From Ruminococcus flavefaciens (GTDB lineage Bacteria > Bacillota > Clostridia > Oscillospirales > Ruminococcaceae), in contig JAMPGO010000001.1 in NCBI GenBank assembly GCA_023663905.1, positions 750,002-814,001 of the forward strand: DNA of 64,000 nucleotides, in the 5' to 3' direction. Positions within the stretch are counted from its first letter, which is position 1. Each line of letters opens with the position of its first letter. Position numbers and translations under genes: made by a program. Shown piece after piece: positions 37,861-47,441 of the stretch. Below the pieces are notes generated by a model. The model ran no database searches. It saw nothing but the letters and a program-made list of their open reading frames with translations, and was not told the origin of the DNA.

Positions 37861-38487
37861 ATGAGTATTTTTGATGTGTTCGACAGGATTTCCTCGAATC
37901 CGACAGGCGCAAGAGGTAAAATAGAATATATAATAGTTGGTCTGGGAAATCCCGGAATGGAATACGACGGCACTCGCCACAATGCGGGATTCTTTACCGT
38001 TGACAAGCTTGCTTCACAGCTGGGCGAGGATATAAACCGCCTGAGATTCAAGGGCAAGACGGCGGAGGTTACTGTCGGCGACAAACGCTGTCTGCTTCTC
38101 AAGCCTACTACTTATATGAACAACAGCGGAGAATCAGTCGTGCAGGCTATGGAGTTCTATAAAATCCCGATAGAGAATCTTATTGTTATTTACGACGATA
38201 TTTCGCTTGAACCGGGCAGGCTGAGAATCCGCAGAAAAGGAAGTCACGGCGGTCACAACGGTATCAGGAGCATTATCGAGCTTACAGGTCGTGATGATTT
38301 TCCACGCATTAAAATGGGCGTAGGCAAAAAGCCTCATCCCGATTATGATTTGGCTAAATGGGTGCTTGGGAAATTCCGCAAGGACGACGCAGAGAAGTTT
38401 GATTCATCGGCGGAAAATGCCTGCGAGTGTATCAGGCTTATGGTTTCGGGCAGAACAGATGAGGCTATGAATAAATTCAACAGCTGA
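37861..38487 (+). CDS. pth: Peptidyl-tRNA hydrolase
   Basis: The 208-residue enzyme frees tRNA from dropped-off peptidyl-tRNA. It shows the family's VGLGNPG, catalytic TRHNAGF (His), PTTYMNNSGE and DDISLEPGRLRIRRKGSHGGHNG. It has an N-terminal extension of about 20 residues before the usual start. The start at 37861 is eight bases from AAAGGAG; ATG and GTG codons just upstream are too close to the ribosome binding site. mfd follows after 31 bases, a common pairing. Confidence 0.96.
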   Translation: MSIFDVFDRISSNPTGARGKIEYIIVGLGNPGMEYDGTRHNAGFFTVDKLASQLGEDINRLRFKGKTAEVTVGDKRCLLLKPTTYMNNSGESVVQAMEFYKIPIENLIVIYDDISLEPGRLRIRRKGSHGGHNGIRSIIELTGRDDFPRIKMGVGKKPHPDYDLAKWVLGKFRKDDAEKFDSSAENACECIRLMVSGRTDEAMNKFNS

Positions 38488-38518
38488 CAGACAGGGTGCG
38501 CCAATAATGGAGGGTAAA

Positions 38519-41500
38519 ATGGAAATATTCAGCTCGCTTTTCAAAGAACTTTCAGGTTATAAGAGTATACGTGAATGTATTGACAGGAAAATTTCGCCCG
38601 TCTCTGTAACGGGTCTTTCGCATATCCACAGGGCGAATCTTATTACCGCACTCAACGGCGACAGGATAAATCTTGTTATAACAGGCAGTGAGGCGGAAGC
38701 GAAGAAGCTGTGCGACGATATAAATATGATGTCGGCTGATACCGCCGTGCTTTTTCCGTCAAGGGAACAGATTTTCACTCCTGTTGATACTGCCAACCAC
38801 GAGTACGAATATATGCGTATTTCCGCACTCGCAAAAGCCGTGCGCAACAAGTGCCGTGTTATATGCGCCTCCGCAGAAGCTGTAATGCAGCCTGTTATCC
38901 CTGTTGATACGCTTATTTCTTCCGCAATCGAAATCTCGGAGGGCGATACCATTGACCGTGACGGTCTGTGCGCTGAGCTTGCAAGGTGCGGTTATCAGCG
39001 ATGCGAAAAAGTTGAAGGAGCAAGCCAGTTTTCCGTGCGTGGCAGTATTATCGATATTTTCCCTGTGCAGTGCGATAAGCCTGTAAGAATCGAGCTGTGG
39101 GACGATGAGGTTGAGACTGTTGCGGAGTTTGAAACTGATACGCAGAGAAGAAGCGGTGAGCATATTGACAGGCTTGAAATATCGCCCGCAAATGAGATTA
39201 TCTGCAATGCGGACGAACTCGCCGACCGCCTTGAATCGCTTATAAAAAAAGTACGTGGAAAGCGTATGGAGCTTGTCCGTCAGAATCTCGGTGCGGATGT
39301 CAACAGGCTTAGGGCAGGGGAGATTCTTCCGCACGGAATGAAGTATTATTCCCTTGCTTATCCCGAAATAGCCACTGTTTTTGACTATATCGACGGTACT
39401 GTCATTTTCAACGACTATTCCGAGATTATGAACGTTGCGGACGGTCTTACATCACGCTTCAATGAGGATGTGAAAATCCTGCTCGAAGAGGGGCAGCTCT
39501 GCAAAGGGCTTGACGGTCTTATTATTGAGCTTCCCAAAATCCAGCAGAAGGCGGAGAAAAAAGTCTGCCTGTATGTCAGCAGTTTCCTGCAAGGCGGTGA
39601 GCGCATTAACTACAAAAGGCTCGTCAGCTTTGAGGCTATGCCCGTTGCAACCTGGGGCGGTGAGCTTAAACAGCTCGTGGAGGACGTGAACGACTGGAAA
39701 TCACGAAAATACCGTGTTATTCTGTGCGCAGGAAGCGAAAAGACTCTTCATCTCATACAGCAGGATTTGCTTGCCCACGATATTCCGTGCGATTTGGCAA
39801 GAGAGGGTGTACAGCCTGTGCCGGGACGTGTGTGCCTGATGTCGGGAAGCCTTAGCGGTGGATTTGAATATCCCGAAAATAAAGTTGTGCTTATAACACA
39901 GGGCAGGGCAATGGATTCCGTGCGCAAAAAGAAGAACAGGAAAAAGGCTAAGGCAGAGGAAATCCGCAGTCTTGCCGATATTTCTGAGGGCGATTTGATT
40001 GTCCACAGCACGCACGGCATAGGACGTTTCATCGGCATAAGAAAGCTCGAATTTGACGACATCACAAAGGATTACATAACGATACAGTATGCAGGTACAG
40101 ACAAGCTGTATGTACCTGTAACACAGCTTGATATGGTATCGAAGTATATAGGTCCTCGTGATGATACAGGCGTAAAGCTGACGAAATTAGGCTCGGGCGA
40201 GTGGCAGAGGAAGAAATCGAACGTAAAGCGTGCGGTCAAGGATATGGCGCAGGAGCTTATTGCGCTTTATGCGAAGCGTGAAAAAAGTCAGGGATTTGCT
40301 TTTTATCCCGACGACGAGATTCAGCGTGATTTTGAGGAGCGTTTTCCCTATGTTGAGACGGACGACCAGATTAACGCTATTTCGGAAATAAAGTCCGATA
40401 TGGAGCGAAGCCGTCCTATGGAACGTCTTTTGTGCGGTGATGTTGGATTCGGCAAAACCGAAGTAGCCCTGCGAGCTGCTATGAAGTGCGTGCTGTCGGG
40501 AAAGCAGTGCGCTATTTTAGCTCCGACGACTGTGCTTGCGTATCAGCACTACCAGACGGCTTCACGCAGATTCGAGCAGTTCCCTGTAAATGTCGAGCTT
40601 CTCAGCCGTTACCGCAATCCAAAACAGCAGGCGGAGATAATTAAAAGGCTTAAGCAGGGCAGGATTGATATTTTAATCGGCACGCATAAGATTATTCAGA
40701 AAAGCGTTGTTTTCAAGGATTTGGGACTTGCGATAATCGATGAGGAACAGCGTTTCGGAGTTGCGCACAAGGAGAAATTCAAGGAGACCTTTACAGGTGT
40801 TGACGTTCTTATGCTGTCGGCTACTCCTATTCCGAGAACGCTTAATATGGCGATGAGCGGTATACGTGATATGTCGGTTCTTGAAGAGCCTCCGCAGGAC
40901 AGATACCCTGTGCAGACCTATGTTATCGAGTACAATACGGCGACTGTTATTCAGGCTATCGTGCGTGAGCTGAGACGTGGCGGACAGGTTTATTACATCC
41001 ACAACAGGGTTGATTCAATTATGAGCTGTGCGGGAAGATTGCAGGAAATGCTTCCCGAAGCAAGAGTTGCCTACGCTCACGGACAGATGTCGCAGGATGA
41101 GATGTCGGACGTATGGGAACAGCTTGTTGAACACGAGATTGACATTCTTGTGTGTACGACCATAATCGAGACAGGCGTGGACGTTCCGAACGTCAACACG
41201 CTTATTATTGAGGATTCCGACTGCTTCGGGCTGTCACAGCTTTATCAGCTCCGAGGACGTGTGGGACGTTCAAACAGGCGAGGATATGCGTTTTTCACCT
41301 ATCAGCAGAATAAGGTGCTTAGCGAAATTGCAGGAAAGCGACTTAATGCAATGCGTGAGTTCACGCAGTTCGGAAGCGGATTCAGAATTGCCCTCCGTGA
41401 CCTTGAAATCCGTGGAGCAGGCAGTATTCTGGGCGGAAATCAGCACGGGCATATGGAGACTGTCGGCTATGATATGTACTTACAGCTTCTCTCGGAGGCT

Positions 41501-41980
41501 GTTGCCGAGGAAAAGGGCGAGAAGCCCGAGAGAGTGCCTGAGTGCCTTGTTGATATTCAGATTAACGCACATATTCCTGAAAAATATATTACCAGCCTGA
41601 ATCAGCGACTTGACGTTTACAGAAAGATTATGCTTGTTGTTAAGGACGAGGACAAATTTGACCTTATTGACGAGCTTATTGACAGATACGGCGAACCGCC
41701 GAAATCTGTTCTCGGACTTATTGAAGTCTCACTGCTGAGGAACAAGGCAGGAAGGCTTGGAATTACTGAAATATCGCAGAAAAATGCGCAGATGTATTTC
41801 TATACCCAGTACCTTACGGCTGAGCAGATTGAGGCGCTGTCTTCCGCATACAAGGGCAGGATTACGTTCAACGGCTTCGGCAAGTCGTATGTTTCTGTAA
41901 AAATAAATCCGAAAACACGTCCTTTTGATATGATGAAGGAAGTTGTTGACATTGTGGGAAATGCTAAAGGGGACGTTTAA
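38519..41980 (+). CDS. mfd: Transcription-repair coupling factor Mfd
   Basis: This 1,153-residue SF2 translocase pushes stalled RNA polymerase off DNA and recruits UvrA. It has the UvrB-like N-terminal module with a degenerate helicase fold, an RNA-polymerase-interacting domain near DLIVHSTHGIGRFIG, Walker A CGDVGFGKTEVA, DEEQRFG (motif II), SATPIPRTLNMA (motif III) and QLRGRVGRS (motif VI), and the C-terminal autoinhibitory domain. MEIF was taken as the start because it matches the family N-terminus and follows GGAGGG closely; ATG at 38507 is the alternative. Confidence 0.96.
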   Translation: MEIFSSLFKELSGYKSIRECIDRKISPVSVTGLSHIHRANLITALNGDRINLVITGSEAEAKKLCDDINMMSADTAVLFPSREQIFTPVDTANHEYEYMRISALAKAVRNKCRVICASAEAVMQPVIPVDTLISSAIEISEGDTIDRDGLCAELARCGYQRCEKVEGASQFSVRGSIIDIFPVQCDKPVRIELWDDEVETVAEFETDTQRRSGEHIDRLEISPANEIICNADELADRLESLIKKVRGKRMELVRQNLGADVNRLRAGEILPHGMKYYSLAYPEIATVFDYIDGTVIFNDYSEIMNVADGLTSRFNEDVKILLEEGQLCKGLDGLIIELPKIQQKAEKKVCLYVSSFLQGGERINYKRLVSFEAMPVATWGGELKQLVEDVNDWKSRKYRVILCAGSEKTLHLIQQDLLAHDIPCDLAREGVQPVPGRVCLMSGSLSGGFEYPENKVVLITQGRAMDSVRKKKNRKKAKAEEIRSLADISEGDLIVHSTHGIGRFIGIRKLEFDDITKDYITIQYAGTDKLYVPVTQLDMVSKYIGPRDDTGVKLTKLGSGEWQRKKSNVKRAVKDMAQELIALYAKREKSQGFAFYPDDEIQRDFEERFPYVETDDQINAISEIKSDMERSRPMERLLCGDVGFGKTEVALRAAMKCVLSGKQCAILAPTTVLAYQHYQTASRRFEQFPVNVELLSRYRNPKQQAEIIKRLKQGRIDILIGTHKIIQKSVVFKDLGLAIIDEEQRFGVAHKEKFKETFTGVDVLMLSATPIPRTLNMAMSGIRDMSVLEEPPQDRYPVQTYVIEYNTATVIQAIVRELRRGGQVYYIHNRVDSIMSCAGRLQEMLPEARVAYAHGQMSQDEMSDVWEQLVEHEIDILVCTTIIETGVDVPNVNTLIIEDSDCFGLSQLYQLRGRVGRSNRRGYAFFTYQQNKVLSEIAGKRLNAMREFTQFGSGFRIALRDLEIRGAGSILGGNQHGHMETVGYDMYLQLLSEAVAEEKGEKPERVPECLVDIQINAHIPEKYITSLNQRLDVYRKIMLVVKDEDKFDLIDELIDRYGEPPKSVLGLIEVSLLRNKAGRLGITEISQKNAQMYFYTQYLTAEQIEALSSAYKGRITFNGFGKSYVSVKINPKTRPFDMMKEVVDIVGNAKGDV

Positions 41981-42691
41981 ATGAAAAAAAAACTGATAAT
42001 AATTTGCGGACTGCTTATGACTGTGATTGTCTCTGTGATTTCGTGGCTGGTTTTTTCGGCGAATAATTTTCCTGAACCTGCGGAATGCGCCGACCCTAAT
42101 GCGGTAACTTTTGACGACGGCGATTTTTCTTTTGCCACTGTTGACGCAACGGGTATCGACTATGCTGACGGCGAGCTTGTTATTGCTGAGGTAAAGGGAA
42201 ATAAAATGCTGAAATTCAGCGACGACGGCACGAATTTTGCGGACGGTACTGTTCAGAAGATAAAAATCGATTCCGCACGTCTGCTAAGCCCTGAAAATCT
42301 GGCGAAAGTGCGTTCCGTTGAGCTGGACGTATACGCCGATGCAACGGCAAAGGAGTTAATCACGGAAAACGGCGAAAATGTTAAAGCGCCTGGCTGGATT
42401 GGCGGTGGAGCAGGTGCGAACGTTTCGGGCGACAAGTGGTACGAGTTCGGCGACTGGGAAGGCGGAGAGTACAATTTCAGGATGTCGGGCGCAGTTCATC
42501 TGGAGCTGAAATTCCTGCTTGCTGAAAGCGGACAGTGCTGGGAGAGCGATATGGACGAAGCTACCCTGATGATTATGCGCTGGGGTTCGCAGAACGAGGG
42601 AAATTTCTACATAGACAACATAGTTTTCTACGATGAGAATAAAAATTCCCTGCCGATTGAAAAAAGCGTGAAGCCTGTTATTGAGGAATAA
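41981..42691 (+). CDS. Exported protein with possible carbohydrate-binding fold
   Basis: The 236-residue product has one N-terminal membrane anchor or signal (residues 4-27) and an acidic, beta-rich ectodomain containing WIGGGAGANVSGDKWYEF and ending in FYIDNIVFYDENKN. That last pattern resembles the closing strands of galactose-binding-like carbohydrate-binding modules, which is an inference. Its ATG follows the mfd stop with no gap, so it is translated from the mfd message even though it seems functionally closer to the GH5 gene that follows on its own promoter. Confidence 0.65.
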   Translation: MKKKLIIICGLLMTVIVSVISWLVFSANNFPEPAECADPNAVTFDDGDFSFATVDATGIDYADGELVIAEVKGNKMLKFSDDGTNFADGTVQKIKIDSARLLSPENLAKVRSVELDVYADATAKELITENGENVKAPGWIGGGAGANVSGDKWYEFGDWEGGEYNFRMSGAVHLELKFLLAESGQCWESDMDEATLMIMRWGSQNEGNFYIDNIVFYDENKNSLPIEKSVKPVIEE

Positions 42692-42736
42692 TTTAATTGA
42701 TAATACTAATTGTTTATTAATTTACAAATACTGTGG

Positions 42737-42765
42737 TTGAAATATTTTCTTAAATGTGATATAAT
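42737..42765 (+). promoter_or_regulatory. Promoter of the GH5 gene
   Basis: TTGAAA (42737-42742), a 17-base spacer and TATAAT (42760-42765). Confidence 0.75.
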
Positions 42766-42798
42766 CAGCCTATAATGAAAAAAGAGAGGATATATGAT

Positions 42799-44865
42799 AT
42801 GAAAAAAAGCACAGCAGTTTTTCTCTCTGCACTTTTAGCTGTCACGGCGACAGGGTGCAGTGAGGACAAGGAAAGTTCATCTGTTCCGCAGAGCAGTTCA
42901 TCTACCGAGAGTTCAGAGCTGTCATCTTCTGCGGAGGAAACTACCGAACCCGAGACCGAGACGGCTACAGAAGCTGAAACTGAGACGACGGAGACTACTA
43001 CACAGCATATAAGCCCTGTTGAGACAGTTTCCGCAAAGCTTGGTATTCAGCAGAGCGTTGGCGAAGTTCTTGTTCTTGGCGACGAGACAGATAATCATAT
43101 TAAGCTTCCGCTTGCCGATTTTATTCAGGAGGGCGACAGGGTTAAGTCGTTTGTCTTTGTAATAAAATCCGATAATGATACAAATATAGGCGAATTTAAG
43201 GGCGGCTGCGGTATATCCGTAACTTCCGACTGCGATTCCGCCACAGATGAGGGCTGGTATCAGTCCGATGACTTCACAGCTCCGACGGAGGGCGCATACG
43301 GCGAAATTACGTGGAATGTGCCTGCAAGTATCGCTGATTATATTTCGCCCGACGGTGAGGTGCTTTTCGGCTACTGGTGGGGCAATGCAAAGGATATAAG
43401 AGTTACGGAAGTCATCTGCAATATCGAGCGTACTGCTGAAATTCCGTGCGACGGTTCAGCCGATAAGGTCGTAAATCAGAGCGTAAGCTATACTGATACA
43501 GACAACACAATCCGTGTTTCTGCTGATTTTCTGCCCGATGACGCTGTTCCGCAGGCTGTGACCTACAATATCAGCACTTCGGGTGCGTTCGGGAAGTTCA
43601 CAGGCGGATTCGGCTACGACAGCTCGGAGGGCTATTTCCAGTCGGAAACCATTGCTGAATTTACTGACAGCTCGAATTTATCTTTGACTTGGATTCTGCC
43701 CGATGATGCAAAATATTCAGCAAAGGACGGTGAGATTGTGCTTGGTTACTGGTGGAGCGAACAGCCTACGGCAAAACTTGATTCAATAAGCGTTAAGTAC
43801 AGTATCGGCGGAGGCGCAACAGCTTCAAAGCCTGTTACGGCTGTTCATAAGAATAATACAGGATTCAGAAGCTCGGCTGAAATTGTTGACGATATAAAAG
43901 TCGGCTGGAATCTCGGCAACACGCTCGAAAGCTTCGATGTTCAGGGCAAAAAAGGTCTTGCGACTGAAACAGCGTGGGGTAATCCGAAGGCTAAGGAAGA
44001 GCTTATTCTCGCCGTCAAGGAAGCAGGATTCAACGCAATCCGCATTCCTGTAACGTGGGGCGAACATATGGACGGCGATGTTATCCAGTCCGAGTGGCTT
44101 GACCGTGTGCAGGAAGTGGTTAACTATGCCTACAACAATGACCTGTATGTAATTGTCAATCTTCACCACGATGACGGCATATGGTTCAATCCAACGGAAG
44201 AGGAGTACGCAGGCGACAGTGCGAAGCTCAAGAAAATCTGGGAGCAGATTTCCGAGCGTTTCAAGGACTACGGCGATACGCTTATTTTCGAGGGCATAAA
44301 CGAGGAAAGAACTATCGGCAGTGAAAAGGAATGGGTCGGCGGTACACCCGAGGAGAGAGCCGTTGTCAACAAGTATTTGCAGGATTTTGTTGATACAGTC
44401 CGTGCTTCGGGCGGAAATAATGCCGAAAGAACGCTTATTGTTACTTCCTATGCCGCTTCTGCCGAAGAAGTCGCAATGAACGATTTGAAAGTACCCGACG
44501 ATGATAATGTTATTGTATCGCTCCATTACTACGCTCCGTGGAAATTCTCGGACGGTCAGGAGACGGTATTCAGCGACGAGGGAAAAGCTGAGCTTGACGC
44601 TAAATTCTCCGCAATGAAAAAGAAGTTCATCGACAAGGGCATTCCGCTTATTATAGACGAGTTCGGCTGTGTTGCGGTTGCTGACGACGAGACAAGGGCG
44701 GAGTATTACAACTACTATATCTCAACGGCGAAGTCGTACGGCATAAAGTGCTTTGTGTGGGATAACGGACTTGCAAAGGGCGACAGCGCATATGCAATTA
44801 TCAACCGCCACAGTCTTGAATGGAACGAAGCTATACTGAACGGCATTATTGACGGTGCTGAATAA
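42799..44865 (+). CDS. Lipoprotein endoglucanase, GH5 (subfamily 4-like) with two CBM-like modules
   Basis: The 688-residue protein begins with a lipoprotein-type signal (VTATGC) and a Ser/Thr/Glu-rich linker to about residue 75. Two related modules follow (about 80-215 and 222-335), each with a FGKF/GEFKGG strand, a W/FYQS strand and ending in GYWW plus a DSISVKY-type strand; they resemble CBM80-like modules. The GH5 domain (about 360-685) has GWNLGNTLE, RIPVTWGEHM, HHDDGIW, acid/base Glu502 in INEERTIG, HYYAPW and nucleophile Glu621 in IIDEFG. It should cleave beta-glucan or xyloglucan at the cell surface. The start at 42799 has GAGAGGA upstream. The two CBM-like copies are diverged, not recent. 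Confidence 0.9.
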   Translation: MKKSTAVFLSALLAVTATGCSEDKESSSVPQSSSSTESSELSSSAEETTEPETETATEAETETTETTTQHISPVETVSAKLGIQQSVGEVLVLGDETDNHIKLPLADFIQEGDRVKSFVFVIKSDNDTNIGEFKGGCGISVTSDCDSATDEGWYQSDDFTAPTEGAYGEITWNVPASIADYISPDGEVLFGYWWGNAKDIRVTEVICNIERTAEIPCDGSADKVVNQSVSYTDTDNTIRVSADFLPDDAVPQAVTYNISTSGAFGKFTGGFGYDSSEGYFQSETIAEFTDSSNLSLTWILPDDAKYSAKDGEIVLGYWWSEQPTAKLDSISVKYSIGGGATASKPVTAVHKNNTGFRSSAEIVDDIKVGWNLGNTLESFDVQGKKGLATETAWGNPKAKEELILAVKEAGFNAIRIPVTWGEHMDGDVIQSEWLDRVQEVVNYAYNNDLYVIVNLHHDDGIWFNPTEEEYAGDSAKLKKIWEQISERFKDYGDTLIFEGINEERTIGSEKEWVGGTPEERAVVNKYLQDFVDTVRASGGNNAERTLIVTSYAASAEEVAMNDLKVPDDDNVIVSLHYYAPWKFSDGQETVFSDEGKAELDAKFSAMKKKFIDKGIPLIIDEFGCVAVADDETRAEYYNYYISTAKSYGIKCFVWDNGLAKGDSAYAIINRHSLEWNEAILNGIIDGAE

Positions 44866-44872
44866 AAAATAT

Positions 44873-44907
44873 ATTCTCTCTGCGGATTGCAGGGAGAATT
44901 TTATTTT
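44873..44907. terminator. Bidirectional terminator between GH5 and yqfD
   Basis: ATTCTCTCTGC (44873-44883) pairs with GCAGGGAGAAT (44889-44899), followed by TTTATTTT; the minus strand has an A/T-rich tail too. It serves both convergent genes. Confidence 0.8.
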
Positions 44908-46064
44908 ACCATAATCTCCTTTTCCTCGCAGATACTGCCTTCAAGTTTGTAATTTACCGTGAGAGTCAGTTTATCGTCGGTTTTTGTCTGTACCACCTCA
45001 CTGCTCAGTATTGTACAGTCGCCGAGAAAATTCTGCTCATAGAGATACACTTTTTTCATAAGCTCGGCAAAAAGCTCCTCTTCCGAAAGTGTGGTTTCAG
45101 TGCGCTGAAGCTCGGAAAAACGCTCCTTTTTTATGCTTATCGGGAGCTTACTGCCCATAATTACAAGCGGTTTCTCAGTCGTTTCGCATTCCCTGTACTC
45201 GTACTTGTTTTTGCCGAAATAAAGCGGAATATCAAGGCTGAACAGTTTAAGTCTCCGCCTTGTATCGGTCTTGCCCGTAGCTACAAGCCGTTCGTTGGTA
45301 AAATCGCCCTCAAAAGTTACTGATTCACTGTAAGTGCCTGTAATATCGGCAAGTGCGTGGTGAAGCGTTGTATGCCCTGTGGAATCCGATGTAACTCCGC
45401 TTACGAGCATATCGCCGGCAAGAACATAGTCGCCCACTTTTTTCATAAGCTGTCCGTCAAGTACGGACGTGTATGTAATATAGCCGTCGTGCGAGGCAAC
45501 TATATTGCACGGCATACGCTCGTTGAGCATTTCGGGCTTTTCAACAATCTCCGTGACTTCCACAACAAGGCGGTGACCTGTTCTGTGCATACCTGCCCAC
45601 GATATGCCGTTTACCATAAGGCGGAGCTGGTTTTCGCTCCAGACATAGTTAATCTGCCCGAACGGTGTACCCGATTCTATGCCGATTTCCTCAAGTGCCG
45701 TTAGTATTGCCGTATCGCTGACTTTTTCGTTGCCCTGAATATCAATGGTAACGATAACGCCCGAAAAATATAGCGATGTGGCTATCACGAGAATCAGCCC
45801 GAGTATTATTCCGATACGTCCTCGACGGCGGATTACTTCGGCGGAAAAAGTATCGTATTCAAAGCTTTTCAGCTCGATTCCGTAATCTTCCGCCAGATTT
45901 GCAAGCCGTTTAAGGTCGTGGCGGTAGATTTCGGCGCAGAAAACACCTCCCTTGACATACTGCTCAAAACAGCAGATTCTTTCGCTGTGAAGGCGGTTTA
46001 TGAATTTATACAGGTGCTTTCCCTGAGCGTTAATCTTCACATTTCCCCGAAGCTGGTTTCTCAT
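44901..46064 (-). CDS. yqfD: Sporulation protein YqfD
   Basis: The 387-residue protein has a soluble N-terminal domain, one transmembrane helix around residues 85-105 (IGIILGLILVIATSLYFSG), a POTRA-like segment and a beta-rich outer domain, the family layout. YqfD is expressed in the mother cell during sporulation in Bacillus; its exact role is uncertain. The start at 46064 has AAAGGAG upstream. It overlaps yqfC by 35 bases. phoH, the usual next gene, is replaced by the convergent GH5 gene. Confidence 0.88.
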   Translation of the reverse strand: MRNQLRGNVKINAQGKHLYKFINRLHSERICCFEQYVKGGVFCAEIYRHDLKRLANLAEDYGIELKSFEYDTFSAEVIRRRGRIGIILGLILVIATSLYFSGVIVTIDIQGNEKVSDTAILTALEEIGIESGTPFGQINYVWSENQLRLMVNGISWAGMHRTGHRLVVEVTEIVEKPEMLNERMPCNIVASHDGYITYTSVLDGQLMKKVGDYVLAGDMLVSGVTSDSTGHTTLHHALADITGTYSESVTFEGDFTNERLVATGKTDTRRRLKLFSLDIPLYFGKNKYEYRECETTEKPLVIMGSKLPISIKKERFSELQRTETTLSEEELFAELMKKVYLYEQNFLGDCTILSSEVVQTKTDDKLTLTVNYKLEGSICEEKEIMVK

Positions 46065-46323
46065 ATTTTCCGCTCCTTTCAATAAGTTCAATCTGCGAAA
46101 TCCTTCCACGGATGATAAGTCCGCTGGTTTTGAAATCGAACGCACGCAGACTGCTTCCCCAGATATGCACGAGCAGATTTTTTGATACAAGGCTCATAAA
46201 TACGTCACTGCACTCCTCGATTCTGTCGCAGTTCTCAACAGCAATCTCTTTGTTTCCGGCAATATGCAGACCTGTTTCAAGAAAAAGCGTCTCACGGACT
46301 TTTTCATTAATTTTTCCGAACAT
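46030..46323 (-). CDS. yqfC: YabP/YqfC-family sporulation protein
   Basis: This 97-residue protein has the YabP/YqfC core, with a RIEECSDVFMSLVSKNLLVHIWG strand set (cited as ECSDVFM and LLVHIWG) and a closing LIIRGRISQIELIE. It precedes yqfD as in Bacillus. ATG at 46323 is ten bases from GGAG; ATG at 46329 is a close alternative. It is divergent from the ylbJ-like gene. Confidence 0.82.
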   Translation of the reverse strand: MFGKINEKVRETLFLETGLHIAGNKEIAVENCDRIEECSDVFMSLVSKNLLVHIWGSSLRAFDFKTSGLIIRGRISQIELIERSGKYEKPASGKCED

Positions 46324-46384
46324 ATTCATCACGCTCCGGTTATAAATTTTCTTTTAAAATAATATGATTAATCAGGTGATTTTT

Positions 46385-47410
46385 ATGAGAAAAATGAAAA
46401 ATATAGTTTTTGCAGTCCTGATTGCCGTATTCGTCCTGTTCTGCTTTTTCCGTGCTGATTCCGTGAAATCAGCCGTTTCCGACGCACTGGCACGCTGTCT
46501 GACAATAATAATTCCCTCGCTGTATGCGATGATGATTATATCGTGCCTGCTTGTCAAGAGCAATATAGCTTCATCGGGACGGATTTTATGCGGTATTTTC
46601 AGTATGCTTGCGGGCTATCCTGTCGGAGCGAAAATATTATGCTCGCAGTATGACAGCGGAAATATCGGGAAAAAAGATGCCGAGCTTCTGTCGAGTGTGT
46701 TCTTCGGGGCAGGAGGTGCGTTTATTTTCGGCTGTACGGCTTACGGCGGAGGGCTGATTCTTGCCTCGAATATTCTGGCAAATGCGGTGATTTCCGCCGT
46801 TCTGCTGTTTTATTTCAGAAAAAATCCCTTGCCCGAAAATCAGCGGAAAAAGCCCTGTTTTTCAGCCGAAATGCTTATGGATTCAGTCAACTCGGCAGGA
46901 CGTTCAATGGCGGAAATATGCTTCGCCGTACTTGCCTTTGCAGTCGTAACGGCTGTTCTGCGTGATTTCAGCGTACTTTCCGCACTTTCGGCGTTGCTGT
47001 CCCGTGTGGGATTTTCCCAAGAGATTTCCGAAAAAATAATATGTTCCGTCATCGATGTCACGGCGGTAAATGATTTGACAAAAGAAAATATAAATCTTAT
47101 TCCCGTTGCAAGCGGACTTGTATCGTTCGGAGGATTGTGCGTGTTTTTGCAGATTTCGGCGATTTTCCGAGGAAAACTGTCAGTCTTTCCGCTGATTTGC
47201 TTCAGAATTACCGCAGGAATACTGAGCGGACTAATTTGCCGATTGCTTCTGCCGTTCTTCATAAGCGATGAAACCGTCGCCGTATCGCTCATAAATACGC
47301 ACCTGCACAAGTCGCCGTCGCCTGTACCGTCAATTCTTTTAATCATTATGACCGCCGTCCTCTTCTGCGAATATGAAAAAAATTTCAGAAAATCTTCAAA
47401 AAACTCTTGA
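46385..47410 (+). CDS. YlbJ-like sporulation membrane protein
   Basis: The 341-residue polytopic protein of the nucleoside-recognition (Gate) superfamily has eight or more helices and the family motifs AGYPVGAKIL, GCTAYGGG-type loop and SFGGLCVFLQI. YlbJ is a sporulation integral membrane protein in Bacillus. The start at 46385 follows AGGTGAT. Divergence from yqfC-yqfD groups three sporulation-type genes. Its stop codon lies inside the -35 box of the rplJ promoter. Confidence 0.78.
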   Translation: MRKMKNIVFAVLIAVFVLFCFFRADSVKSAVSDALARCLTIIIPSLYAMMIISCLLVKSNIASSGRILCGIFSMLAGYPVGAKILCSQYDSGNIGKKDAELLSSVFFGAGGAFIFGCTAYGGGLILASNILANAVISAVLLFYFRKNPLPENQRKKPCFSAEMLMDSVNSAGRSMAEICFAVLAFAVVTAVLRDFSVLSALSALLSRVGFSQEISEKIICSVIDVTAVNDLTKENINLIPVASGLVSFGGLCVFLQISAIFRGKLSVFPLICFRITAGILSGLICRLLLPFFISDETVAVSLINTHLHKSPSPVPSILLIIMTAVLFCEYEKNFRKSSKNS

Positions 47411-47435
47411 CAAATGCGTTTTTTTGTGATATACT
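47407..47435 (+). promoter_or_regulatory. Promoter of rplJ-rplL
   Basis: TTGACA (47407-47412), a 17-base spacer and TATACT (47430-47435). The TGA of the -35 is the stop codon of the ylbJ-like gene. Confidence 0.8.
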
Positions 47436-47441
47436 ATAAAA

